From: an uncultured Clostridia bacterium
Lineage (GTDB): Bacteria; Bacillota; Clostridia; Lachnospirales; Cellulosilyticaceae
DNA: 62,559 bases
Assembly: GCA_937921505.1 (NCBI GenBank)
Contig: CAKZUB010000027.1
Location: 1 to 62,559 of the forward strand
Direction of reading: 5' to 3'
The notes beneath the pieces were generated by a model, which saw only the letters and a program-made list of their open reading frames with translations, ran no database searches and had not been told where the DNA came from. The position numbers and the translations under genes are program-made. Of the stretch, positions 33,827-42,004 are shown in pieces. The first letter of the stretch is position 1, and the number at the start of each line of letters is the position of its first letter.

Positions 33827-35485
33827 ATGCAAAAAAATAAGTTTTTTATTTTTGTTTGTTTAAGTTGTTTTTTGATAATAGGACTCCTAAAGTGTTCTAC
33901 TGTAAACGCATCTTCTTCAAATATTACTATTTACCTCAATAATAAACCTCTAATGAGCTCAACGCCCCCTTTTATCGAAAAAGGCGTAACATTGGTTCCT
34001 ATGCGTTTAATATTTGAAGCACTTGGTGCTAATGTTGGTTGGGCTCCTGAAACACAAACCATTATAGCCAAAAAAGATTCTACAAGCATTACTTTAACAC
34101 TAGGTAAAAAAATAGCATTTATAGATGTTTATAAAAAAGACTTGATCTTACCGCCTATGCTTAAAAATGGAACTACTTATGTTCCTTTAAGATTTATAAG
34201 TGAAAGCCTTGGTGCAACTGTTACATGGGATGAAAAACAACAAGCTGTTTTTATACATTCAAGTGCTAATCATTCTCTCCCCAAACAACTTTCTATTCAA
34301 GAGATCGGTAAAATGGAGAAAGCTATTGTTTTTATCTATAATCATGCTATAGATGGCAATGATGTTTTTGGCAGTGGCTTTTTTATTTCTGATGATGGCA
34401 CAATTGTTACAAACTATCACGTCATCGCTCATTCAAAAAAACTATCTATTTCTACAGATACTAACAAAGAATATACGGATATCTCAGTGCTTGGTTATGA
34501 TGTTCTTAAGGATATTGCTATTCTTAAAATCAATACTAAGGATAAATTTCCCTTTTGTAAGCTTGGAAACTCAGACAAAGTGGTTTTAGGTGATAGTATT
34601 GTTGTAATCGGTAATCCTATGGGACTTAGAAATACATTATCTACTGGGATCATTAGTTCTTTAAAACAAAAAGATTTTATACAAATCACTGCTCCAATAA
34701 GCCCCGGCAGTAGTGGAGGTGCTTTATTTAACATGTATGGTGAAGTTATAGGTATTACTTCTGAAACTATTTCAGATGGACAAAACCTTGGCTTTTGTAT
34801 CCCCATTAATGAAGTACATACTATTGCCCTTAATAATCCTTTAACACTAGCGCAACTAAGTCAAGCAGAAAATAAGTTAAGCGCCCCTCAAAATGTGAGA
34901 GCTTTTCCACTATCATCAAGTGAGATTGCCCTTCAGTGGGACTATAACCCAATCATTGATTACTACTATGTTTATTTTTGTGATACTCCAGGTGGAGAAT
35001 TTATTCCCTTTTTAGATGACTATGATTATAAAAAGAAATTCGACTGGATTGAATCTTATAGTATGAGTAATTATGATTTGCCCGCTAAAACAACTATCTA
35101 TTATAAAGTAACTGCTGTTAAAAATGGCGCTGAATCTCCCGTTAGTCAAACAGTCAGTGCTACCACATTTGCTGATGATCCTACAGCACTTATTGATACT
35201 GTGCGAGAAGGCAGCTTCAATCAATTTCCTAATCAAAAAATAGGCTCTTCATTTAATACTTTTTTCAAAAATTCAATGTGGACCTATTTTCGCTCTCAGC
35301 AAGAAGAACATGTTATTGAATTTACCGGAACCTACATCACTAACCATAAAGAGACTTCACTACTTGTTCAATTTATTGTAAATGCTTCTCTTGATAGTTT
35401 CAGAGCTACTTATATGGAAAGAGACAATTATCCTATGACTACTTATGAATTTGAGGATCTTATGAAAACAATCTTTAATAAATAA
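33827..35485 (+). CDS. Secreted HtrA-like serine protease with copper-amine-oxidase-like domain
   Basis: The 552-residue protein has a signal peptide (to about residue 28). Two copper amine oxidase N-terminal-like repeats follow (VTLVPMRLIFEALGANVGW and TTYVPLRFISESLGATVTW, to about 145). A trypsin-like domain has a complete triad: His198 (TIVTNYHVI), Asp229 (VLKDIAIL) and Ser296 (SPGSSGGALF). A fibronectin type III-like segment spans about 350-435. The remaining 110 residues are unassigned. No PDZ domain is seen, unlike DegP/HtrA. It acts outside the cell. It is divergent from the exporter operon. Confidence 0.9.
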   Translation: MQKNKFFIFVCLSCFLIIGLLKCSTVNASSSNITIYLNNKPLMSSTPPFIEKGVTLVPMRLIFEALGANVGWAPETQTIIAKKDSTSITLTLGKKIAFIDVYKKDLILPPMLKNGTTYVPLRFISESLGATVTWDEKQQAVFIHSSANHSLPKQLSIQEIGKMEKAIVFIYNHAIDGNDVFGSGFFISDDGTIVTNYHVIAHSKKLSISTDTNKEYTDISVLGYDVLKDIAILKINTKDKFPFCKLGNSDKVVLGDSIVVIGNPMGLRNTLSTGIISSLKQKDFIQITAPISPGSSGGALFNMYGEVIGITSETISDGQNLGFCIPINEVHTIALNNPLTLAQLSQAENKLSAPQNVRAFPLSSSEIALQWDYNPIIDYYYVYFCDTPGGEFIPFLDDYDYKKKFDWIESYSMSNYDLPAKTTIYYKVTAVKNGAESPVSQTVSATTFADDPTALIDTVREGSFNQFPNQKIGSSFNTFFKNSMWTYFRSQQEEHVIEFTGTYITNHKETSLLVQFIVNASLDSFRATYMERDNYPMTTYEFEDLMKTIFNK

Positions 35486-35500
35486 TGTTTTGCATATACT

Positions 35501-35537
35501 AAAAGAGATAGTTCGTATTTAACGAACTATCTCTTTT
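35501..35537. terminator. Bidirectional terminator
   Basis: Perfect 16-bp stem (35501-35516 with 35522-35537), 5-nt loop, A4 and T4 at the base, between the convergent protease and MutS2-like genes. Confidence 0.85.
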
Positions 35538-35586
35538 GGCGTACTCTTCTACATTATATAAATCTTTTCTTCATAAATAATCATAG

Positions 35587-37500
35587 CTATTTGTACTTTT
35601 TCAAAGATTCTATGCCATATTTTTTAATGCGCTTTAATGTTTTTTTAGAACCTCTGCTGATATCTTTTTCTAACTTTCTTTCTGCATAACTTATAAAAAG
35701 TGTATTAAGATCATAGTCTTCTGGATAAAGCTCTTTAGCTTTAATTTCTAGCTTAAGCTGTTTTTCATTCACTTCTATAAATTTTTCATCATAGAAAACA
35801 ACAAGGTTATTATATTTATCTTTTGGCGTGTAGATAATGCCATAATCATTGTATTGTGTAAGAAACACCTTGTCTCCAGTACTAAATATCTGATCACCCT
35901 CTATAGGCTTATTATATACTTCTCTGGGCATTCTTATCTTTGATTGATTCACATACTCTAAATCATAATTTTTATGAGACATGTATGCTCTTGCTCGCTT
36001 TAGAACATTTTCTTGTATGCCCATCTTTTTTGAAATCCAAAGTGCATTACTCTCTCCTGACTTTCCTATAATAAGTTTATAAAGTGGTTCAAGTGTTTCA
36101 TTATTAAACTTCATGGCAGCATTTTCAAAATCTGGATGATTGGCTGAAAAGTTTTTGATTTCTCCGTAATGTGTTGTTGCAAGTGTAATGGCTCCTTTTT
36201 GATAAACTTCTTCTAAAATGGCTATAGCCAGTGCTGCCCCTTCGCTGGGTTCCGTGCCGCTTCCTATTTCATCAAAAAGTAGTAACGTAGAATGATTGGT
36301 TTGATTAATTATACTTGCTAAATTTTTAACATGAGACGAAAAAGTACTCAGTGCATTTTCTAAGCTTTGGTCATCTCCAATATCAACAAAGACCTTATCA
36401 AATACAGAAAGCTCAGTTCCTTCTAACGCTGGCACCTGGAAGCCTGATTGCATCGCTAAAGTGAGAAGCCCTACTGTCTTAAGTACAATTGTCTTCCCCC
36501 CCGCATTAGGTCCTGTAATAATAAGACCTCTAAACCCTTCCCCAATTTTAAAATCTAAAGGCGTTACATTGCCTTTTAAAAGAGGGTGCCTTCCTCCAAT
36601 AATGCTAATCTTCCCACAATCATTTACTTTAGGCATGATACCATCTATTGCTTTACTGTACTTAGCTTTAGCAAAGATCATATCATATTGTCCCATCACC
36701 TCAATATTACGTTTAATTTGTTCTACATTTTCTAGTATAAAACCTGTTAAATACGAAAGCACTTTATACTCTTCAATTGCCTCTTCAGATTTGAGGACTA
36801 AAAGTTCTTGTGTATACTTACTTACAGCGCTTGGTTCAATAAAAACAGTGCTCCCCTTTGAAGAAGCTTCTACTACAGTCCCTAATACTTGGTTTTTATA
36901 AGCTGCTTTAATAGGAACTGTAAGTCTCCCCTGCCTTTTACTAATAAAAAATTCTTGTATATACATCTTATTTTGACTACTTTTAAGAAATTTATCTAAT
37001 CGCTCTTCTATTTTCCCTTCTGTGAGTGCAATGTGCCGACGTATTTTCTTTAGCGTACCGCTTGCACTATCATCTACTCTATTATTTCTAATAGTTTCCT
37101 CTATTTCATCTTCTAATACTTTTAATTCTTCTATCCCTAAGCTATAACTGCATAGAGTAGGTGCATAAAATGTTTTATCTTTCATATAACTCTTAATTTT
37201 CCTGCAGCCTCTTAAAAATGCTGCCACATAAGTTAATAATTCTGCATCAAGTATAATATCTTTTTGAACTTTCTCTATAATATTCTCTATATGTGTAATA
37301 CCTTGAAGCGGAATGGTTCCTGAATAATCAATAAGTGCCCTTGCCTCACTCGTTTCTACTAATCTATTTTCTACAGTAGCTTTATTGCCACTTGGCATGA
37401 GATTATCGATTAATTTCTTACCTAAACTGCTTACGCAATAATCTTTTACAATAGCTTTAAGTTCATTGTATTGTAACTTCTCAAAAGTTTGTGTTTGCAT
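35587..37500 (-). CDS. MutS2-like ATPase lacking the Smr domain
   Basis: The 637-residue product has the MutS core: lever/clamp region (about 150-290), Walker A GPNAGGKT (330-337), the IGDDQSLENALSTFSSH segment and Walker B LLLFDEIGSGTEPSEG. Full MutS2 is usually near 780 residues and ends in an Smr nuclease domain. Here the chain ends in a basic helix-rich tail (RKLEKDISRGSKKTLKRIKKY) with no Smr motif. It could be a MutS2-like paralogue acting on recombination intermediates or stalled ribosomes without nuclease activity. It is a single-gene unit. Confidence 0.88.
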   Translation of the reverse strand: MQTQTFEKLQYNELKAIVKDYCVSSLGKKLIDNLMPSGNKATVENRLVETSEARALIDYSGTIPLQGITHIENIIEKVQKDIILDAELLTYVAAFLRGCRKIKSYMKDKTFYAPTLCSYSLGIEELKVLEDEIEETIRNNRVDDSASGTLKKIRRHIALTEGKIEERLDKFLKSSQNKMYIQEFFISKRQGRLTVPIKAAYKNQVLGTVVEASSKGSTVFIEPSAVSKYTQELLVLKSEEAIEEYKVLSYLTGFILENVEQIKRNIEVMGQYDMIFAKAKYSKAIDGIMPKVNDCGKISIIGGRHPLLKGNVTPLDFKIGEGFRGLIITGPNAGGKTIVLKTVGLLTLAMQSGFQVPALEGTELSVFDKVFVDIGDDQSLENALSTFSSHVKNLASIINQTNHSTLLLFDEIGSGTEPSEGAALAIAILEEVYQKGAITLATTHYGEIKNFSANHPDFENAAMKFNNETLEPLYKLIIGKSGESNALWISKKMGIQENVLKRARAYMSHKNYDLEYVNQSKIRMPREVYNKPIEGDQIFSTGDKVFLTQYNDYGIIYTPKDKYNNLVVFYDEKFIEVNEKQLKLEIKAKELYPEDYDLNTLFISYAERKLEKDISRGSKKTLKRIKKYGIESLKKYK

Positions 37501-37611
37501 TTTTATAATAACTCCTTTGCACGATATAAATTGGAAATATTAATTTTAAATAACGTACTATAAGAGATACATGCCACATAGGCAGATATACATTTCACAA
37601 TTTTTCGCATT

Positions 37612-37725
37612 AAAAAAAGCCGCATACATTAGCACGCAACTTTTACTTAACACTTTTCTTATAAATAGAGCTTAGCTCATTATGAGAATGGACACTTATT
37701 ATGTCCTTAGTTTGTTTGCGGTTTT
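37612..37725 (-). ncRNA. Candidate structured RNA or leader (unknown class)
   Basis: On the minus strand the stretch is closed by a pairing of about 9 bp (37616-37624 with 37717-37725, one G-T). Inside are a GGACA/TGTCC hairpin, a GAGC/GCTC hairpin, and GCGTGC-TAAT-GTATGC next to the 3' end. It finishes GGC followed by seven T, as an intrinsic terminator would. Too small for a protein, and no known riboswitch consensus matched. It could be a small RNA or an attenuating leader of the MutS2-like gene. Confidence 0.35.
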
Positions 37726-37935
37726 GTATCTTTATAGATTGTAAAATCATCCACAACAAATAAAGGGTCATCTCTCCCCTGTTTATTGGACTCATTTACC
37801 TATTCACTTAATCTATTGAGATACTACGACGCTCATCAAACACCTCTTCTATTTTTTATATCTACCTAGAAGTAATTATATCTTCTTTTCATTATTCTGT
37901 CAAATAGGCTTATTATCTTTTATAGCTGCTATTGT

Positions 37936-37970
37936 AATAAAAAATCGCAGCGCTGTAAGCACTACGATTT
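37936..37970 (-). terminator. Terminator of the NSS symporter gene
   Basis: Stem of 10 pairs with two mismatches (37942-37953 with 37959-37970) followed on the minus strand by TTTTTTATT. Confidence 0.75.
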
Positions 37971-37988
37971 AAGACTTTTATTTTGTTT

Positions 37989-39341
37989 TTATAATACTAT
38001 TATTCCAAATGCCGATAAGACAGAACTAATAAGTATTGCGACAATACAAATAGGCGCTATATACTTGATCATTATTCTAAAAGCTTTTTCTCTTTTAAAC
38101 TTAGAAGAGACTTTTATTTCATCTGATATAACATCTACCCCTATAACGTATCCTATAAAAATACAAGTTAGCAATGCTCCAATAGGCATAAGTACTGCGT
38201 TTGTAATAAAATCCATTAAATCTAAGAATGCCATATCCATTATTTTAAAGTGACTCCAAATACCATTTCCAAGTGAAGATGGAATGCCTAAAACAATAGC
38301 TGTTACAGCAACAATAATAGCCGATTTTTTTCTTGAAAATTTACACTGATCACATATTGTTGAAACGACTGCTTCCATAAGAGATATAGCTGATGTAAGT
38401 GCTGCAAAAAGTACAAGTAAAAAGAATATACCTCCAACTAACGCACTCATTCCCATACTGTCAAATACCTTTGGCAAGGTTACAAACATAAGTCCTGGAC
38501 CAGCATTTAACGCTGCTTCATTTCCTCCTGAAAAGGCAAATACTGCTGGAATAACCATAAATCCTGCGAGTATTGCAATTCCCGCATCAAAAATTTCAAT
38601 TTGCTTAACAGATTTTTCAAGATCATCTTCTTTATTAAGGTAAGATCCATAAGTGATCATAACCCCCATAGCAAGAGATAGTGAATAAAACATCTGACCT
38701 AATGCTGCTAAAACAGCTTGTACTGAAAATCTTGAGAAATCTGGTATGAGGAAGTATTTTACGCCCTCTATAGCTCCTGGCAGACTTAATGAATAAAGCG
38801 CTACACCTAGTGAAAGGATAATGAGCATTGGCATAAGTATCTTGCTCGCCTTCTCAATACCATCTTTTACACCTCTCCACACAACTGCTAAAGTTGCCAA
38901 AACAAATACAATTTGCCATAAAACAGGTTGTACTGGTGAAGCAATAAACGTCGTGAAAAATGTATCATCCGCTGTAGCTGCCTGTCCACCTGTTAGAAAA
39001 GTTACAAAGTACTTAATAACCCATCCACCAATTACACTATAATATGGTAAAATCAAAAATGCTACAAGCGAAGCAATAATCCCTATAAAGCTATATTTTT
39101 TATGGAGTGCTTTATAAGCTCCAATTGGGCTTAACTTTGTTTTTCTTCCGATTGCAATCTCTACCATCATGATGGCAAAACCAAAAGTTGCTACAAAGAA
39201 AATATAAATCAGTAGAAATAGTCCTCCACCATATCTTGCTGCAAGATATGGAAATCTCCAAATATTCCCAAGTCCTACCGCTGAACCTGCTGCTGCAAGC
39301 ACAAATCCAAGCTTGCTAGAAAATTCGCTTCTGTTATTCAT
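37989..39341 (-). CDS. Sodium-dependent transporter of the NSS (SNF) family
   Basis: The 450-residue protein has about 11-12 hydrophobic segments. The NSS signature FVLAAAGSAVGLGNIWRFPY is in the first helix, which provides the sodium and substrate sites. YGGGLFLLIYIFF follows in helix 2. Bacterial members (MhsT/TnaT-like) import amino acids with sodium. Substrate unknown. Single-gene unit, with an operator-like palindrome over its promoter. Confidence 0.92.
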   Translation of the reverse strand: MNNRSEFSSKLGFVLAAAGSAVGLGNIWRFPYLAARYGGGLFLLIYIFFVATFGFAIMMVEIAIGRKTKLSPIGAYKALHKKYSFIGIIASLVAFLILPYYSVIGGWVIKYFVTFLTGGQAATADDTFFTTFIASPVQPVLWQIVFVLATLAVVWRGVKDGIEKASKILMPMLIILSLGVALYSLSLPGAIEGVKYFLIPDFSRFSVQAVLAALGQMFYSLSLAMGVMITYGSYLNKEDDLEKSVKQIEIFDAGIAILAGFMVIPAVFAFSGGNEAALNAGPGLMFVTLPKVFDSMGMSALVGGIFFLLVLFAALTSAISLMEAVVSTICDQCKFSRKKSAIIVAVTAIVLGIPSSLGNGIWSHFKIMDMAFLDLMDFITNAVLMPIGALLTCIFIGYVIGVDVISDEIKVSSKFKREKAFRIMIKYIAPICIVAILISSVLSAFGIIVL

Positions 39342-39382
39342 TATTTGTCTCCTTATGTAATAATTTATATTAAAAATATATC

Positions 39383-39417
39383 AAGTGTTATTATAACACT
39401 TAATCATAATTTTTCAA
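39383..39417 (-). promoter_or_regulatory. NSS symporter promoter with 19-bp palindrome over the -10
   Basis: On the minus strand: -35 TTGAAA (39417-39412), 16-bp spacer, -10 TATAAT (39395-39390). The perfect palindrome 39383-39401 (AAGTGTTAT-T-ATAACACTT) is centred on the -10, so a repressor bound there would block the promoter. Confidence 0.65.
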
Positions 39418-39525
39418 ATACTTAACATAAATTATCTTCTTTTTCCCAGTAGTCTGATGCTACCTCGGTCTTTCAATAATCCAAATCCCTTCATAAATGG
39501 CTATTATTCTTTATTTTACTCATTA

Positions 39526-39560
39526 AAAAGGCATTAACATAAATACTGTTAATGCCTTTT
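39526..39560 (-). terminator. Terminator of the transaldolase-like gene
   Basis: Perfect 14-bp stem (39526-39539 with 39547-39560); on the minus strand the 3' arm ends in CCTTTTTAAT. Confidence 0.8.
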
Positions 39561-39562
39561 GA

Positions 39563-40240
39563 TTATAAATCCTTCATTGTTGCTCCTTTAGCTGTAATAC
39601 TTTCAAAATCATTTTTAAAGTCTATTACCGCTTGATTTGTAAGTGGGTGATATAAAAGCTGCTCTAAAAGTTCTGGTGCGACTGTAACTGCTCCTACTCC
39701 TGCCTCTGCAAGTTTTAAGATTTGCTCTACATTTTTAAAACTCGCTGCTAATAAATCTGTTTTCTCCTTCATACGAGTTAGGATAGTGTGAATATCAATA
39801 GCTACTTGTACGCCATTTGCCCCGATCATATCTAGTCTATTCACGTAAGGTGCTGTCCACTTGGCGCCTGCTTTTGCAGCCATCACTGCTTGCATAGGGG
39901 TATAAATAGCAGTAGCGGTCATATTAACTCCTGTTTTATTAAGTTCTTTCATCGCTCTTATACCTTCATGGGTAACCGGTATTTTAATAAAGGTTTGTTC
40001 TCCAAGATGTTTCCTCATATAATCCGCTTCAGCAATCATGTCACTGGCATTATCTGAAAGAACTTGTGCATGAAGTTCCATATCTTCATCTAATAAATTT
40101 CTTATCTTTTTAAGCTGCTCCATCGGATTAATCTTTTCTCTTGCTAAAAGTGAAGGATTAGTTGTCACCCCATCGACTGGAAACTTAGTAATAATCCTCT
40201 CAATATCTGCTATATTTGCTGTGTCAATATAAATTCTCAT
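39563..40240 (-). CDS. Fructose-6-phosphate aldolase / small transaldolase family
   Basis: The start ATG 40240 (MRIYIDTANIADIERI) is better spaced from AAGGAG than the ATG one codon upstream. The 225-residue length and phrases VDGVTTNPSLLAREK, FIKIPVTHEGIRAMKEL (Schiff-base lysine) and NRLDMIGANGVQVAIDI mark the FSA/TalC subfamily. It would cleave or form fructose 6-phosphate from dihydroxyacetone and glyceraldehyde 3-phosphate, or act as a short transaldolase. The upstream GntR gene 25 bp away is a likely regulator. Confidence 0.88.
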   Translation of the reverse strand: MRIYIDTANIADIERIITKFPVDGVTTNPSLLAREKINPMEQLKKIRNLLDEDMELHAQVLSDNASDMIAEADYMRKHLGEQTFIKIPVTHEGIRAMKELNKTGVNMTATAIYTPMQAVMAAKAGAKWTAPYVNRLDMIGANGVQVAIDIHTILTRMKEKTDLLAASFKNVEQILKLAEAGVGAVTVAPELLEQLLYHPLTNQAVIDFKNDFESITAKGATMKDL

Positions 40241-40267
40241 CATCTTCTCCTTTTTATTATTACAATT

Positions 40268-41020
40268 TTATAAATCTATTTGTGTCTCAACAATAAATAA
40301 ATTTCTATCTCCTCTATATTTTGCTATCGTATATTCAATAATCGTATCTTCTGTATTTGAAGCTGTCGTTTTAATAACTTGGAGTGCATCGCCTCGTTCA
40401 ATCTCTAACATATTTGCTACACTCGCATTTGCGAGTACTGCTTCTATAGTTCTTTTCGCTTGCATAATACGTGTCTGTTGACAGGTAGATAAAACTTCAT
40501 ACAAAGATTCATTCTCCATATTATGCTCAAGAACAAAACTACAGAACTGATAAGGCATGTATGTCTTAGCAACTACAATAGGTTCAAGATCCACAAATCT
40601 AATACGTACTAGCCGAATCACTTTCTCCTCTTTAGATATGTTTAATGCTTCGCAAACGGCTATACTTGGTGTAACCACTTCACAAGAGACTACCTTTGTT
40701 GTTGCCTTTTTACCTATTTTTTTCATCTGTTCTTGGTAGCTCGCTACACGATTAATAGACTTTTGAGTAATTTTAGGCTTAGAGACAAAAGTCCCCTTTC
40801 CTTTTTGTCTTTTTAAATAATTTTCATTTACGAGTTCCCCCATGGCTTGACGAATCGTTGCACGGCTTACTTGGTAAGCTTCCATAAATTCATTTTCAGT
40901 TGGCAAACACTCCTTCGCTATTAACCTATTGCTTGTTATTTCACTCAAAATAATTTCTTTTAGCTGATAGTATAGTGGTATAGGACTATCTCTTTTAACT
41001 ATTCCATTTAAAACTGACAC
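40268..41020 (-). CDS. GntR-family regulator (HutC/UTRA type)
   Basis: The 250-residue product starts at a GTG behind AAGGGAG. The N-terminal winged helix is visible in PIPLYYQLKEIILSEI and VSRATIRQAMGELVNENYL, followed by the wing QKGKGTFVSKP. The C-terminal UTRA ligand domain spans about 95-245 (VIRLVRIRFVDLEPIVVAKT and IIEYTIAKYRGDRNLF). Such regulators usually sense sugar phosphates. It is the first gene of a two-gene operon with the aldolase. Confidence 0.9.
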   Translation of the reverse strand: MSVLNGIVKRDSPIPLYYQLKEIILSEITSNRLIAKECLPTENEFMEAYQVSRATIRQAMGELVNENYLKRQKGKGTFVSKPKITQKSINRVASYQEQMKKIGKKATTKVVSCEVVTPSIAVCEALNISKEEKVIRLVRIRFVDLEPIVVAKTYMPYQFCSFVLEHNMENESLYEVLSTCQQTRIMQAKRTIEAVLANASVANMLEIERGDALQVIKTTASNTEDTIIEYTIAKYRGDRNLFIVETQIDL

Positions 41021-41074
41021 TTGATTCTCCCTTTAATAAATGATTACTCTTTATATTATAACATTATAATGTCC

Positions 41075-41089
41075 GTACATTTATTGTAC
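41075..41089. promoter_or_regulatory. Candidate GntR operator
   Basis: Palindrome GTACA-TTTAT-TGTAC, about 55-70 bp upstream of the gntR start and next to TATAAT promoter words. Assignment to this regulator is by position. Confidence 0.45.
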
Positions 41090-41138
41090 TCCTAGTATTC
41101 TCTACAAGTCAATACTTACCTCATCATCTATGTTAAAC

Positions 41139-41171
41139 TAAAAAATCGAATAGCTCCTATATCTATTCGAT
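41139..41171 (-). terminator. Terminator downstream of the DUF2325 gene
   Basis: 9-bp stem (41145-41153 with 41163-41171) followed on the minus strand by TTTTTAG. It is about 140 bp past the DUF2325 stop, and two further hairpins lie in between. Confidence 0.7.
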
Positions 41172-41312
41172 CATAATATGCCCTTATAGCTAACTTTTAG
41201 CTTATAGGCTCACTTTTCTCATATTTATACCGATTGCATATCACAAGCTTCACTTGTGATACTGCCACAAATGAAAAGTTGTAAGTGTCTTTCTTTCAAC
41301 CTATTAACTTAC

Positions 41313-41603
41313 TTACTCTAGTTCTTTTTTAAATTGCTCTAATACACTTTCTAATGAATTTCCACTACTATTATGACATCTTACAATCGGTATATTTTTT
41401 CTTTTAGCCTCTTTGACAGCAATATGAATCATTTTGTGAGATACTGTACTCGTAAAGAGTACAATCCTATCTGGTGTGCCAATCATCTTATCAAATTTGG
41501 CTGGCAGCTGGGTATAAACCTTTACGCGATGACCATGTTTTGAGCAAATTCCTTTATAAGCCTCATGCATCCTATCATGTCCCCCAACAAGCACTATACT
41601 CAT
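41313..41603 (-). CDS. DUF2325 protein linked to the feo locus
   Basis: The start ATG 41603 (MSIVLVGGHDRMHEAYKGIC) has AAAGGAG 10 nt upstream; a GTG three codons earlier is too close to it. The 96-residue product has the GGHDRM opening and CHNSSGNSLESVL end typical of DUF2325. The function of the family is not established. A Fur-like box lies about 55 bp upstream and the iron genes are next to it, so an iron-related or metal-linked redox role is likely. Confidence 0.82.
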   Translation of the reverse strand: MSIVLVGGHDRMHEAYKGICSKHGHRVKVYTQLPAKFDKMIGTPDRIVLFTSTVSHKMIHIAVKEAKRKNIPIVRCHNSSGNSLESVLEQFKKELE

Positions 41604-41657
41604 TTTGTTCACTCTCCTTTTAAAATATATTCTTTAGTCGTTTTTCAACCTTTAATA

Positions 41658-41674
41658 TTGAGTATCATTATCAA
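41658..41674. promoter_or_regulatory. Fur-like box upstream of the DUF2325 gene
   Basis: TTGAGTATCATTATCAA, a 17-bp near-palindrome resembling the Fur consensus (GATAATGATTATC type), and closely related to the boxes at 44070 and 44647. Confidence 0.65.
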
Positions 41675-41706
41675 TTGAGTTGTAAAAAAAATTACCTCGT
41701 CTTTAA

Positions 41707-41850
41707 TTAGTGATCGCAGTTACATCCATCTTTCTTTGATGAACACCCACCACAACAACCACTTTCACCTTTTCTCATACTTATAATTCTTCGTACAATA
41801 ATATAAATAGTTAATGCTATAATAGCGCCACCTATAATCCAATTAATCAT
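41707..41850 (-). CDS. FeoB-associated Cys-rich membrane peptide
   Basis: A 47-residue product starting MINWIIGGAIIALTIYIIVR, a single membrane helix. It is followed by a basic turn and a cysteine cluster GCCGGCSSKKDGCNCDH. That is the FeoB-associated Cys-rich peptide pattern. The ribosome site GAAGGTGG is 5 nt upstream. It sits directly after feoB, as in many Firmicutes. The cysteines may carry Fe2+ or a cluster during transport, which is inference. Confidence 0.85.
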   Translation of the reverse strand: MINWIIGGAIIALTIYIIVRRIISMRKGESGCCGGCSSKKDGCNCDH

Positions 41851-42004
41851 TATGCCACCTTCTTTCCTATTTTAATAATCTAAGCCTTATTTTACTTGAT
41901 TTATTTCTCTGTGTACACTTTATACAATAACTATAGATTTTATGATGCCCTTGCTTTTTTAAGCTTTGGGCACCATATCTACTATAATTATCATCTTAGG
42001 AAAA

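Larger units (their letters stand above)
37501..37988. other. Gene-free 0.5 kb upstream of the MutS2-like gene
   Basis: No coding frame is supported. It contains the NSS symporter terminator at the right, a candidate structured RNA at 37612-37725 ending in a T run on the minus strand, and the presumed MutS2-like promoter at the left. Confidence 0.5.
41021..41312. other. Intergenic region with gntR promoter and three hairpins
   Basis: It contains the gntR promoter side (two TATAAT words near 41066 on the minus strand, a palindrome at 41075-41089) and three hairpins: a terminator at 41139-41171, a bulged stem at about 41185-41206, and a perfect 9-bp stem at 41239-41261. No gene. Confidence 0.5.
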
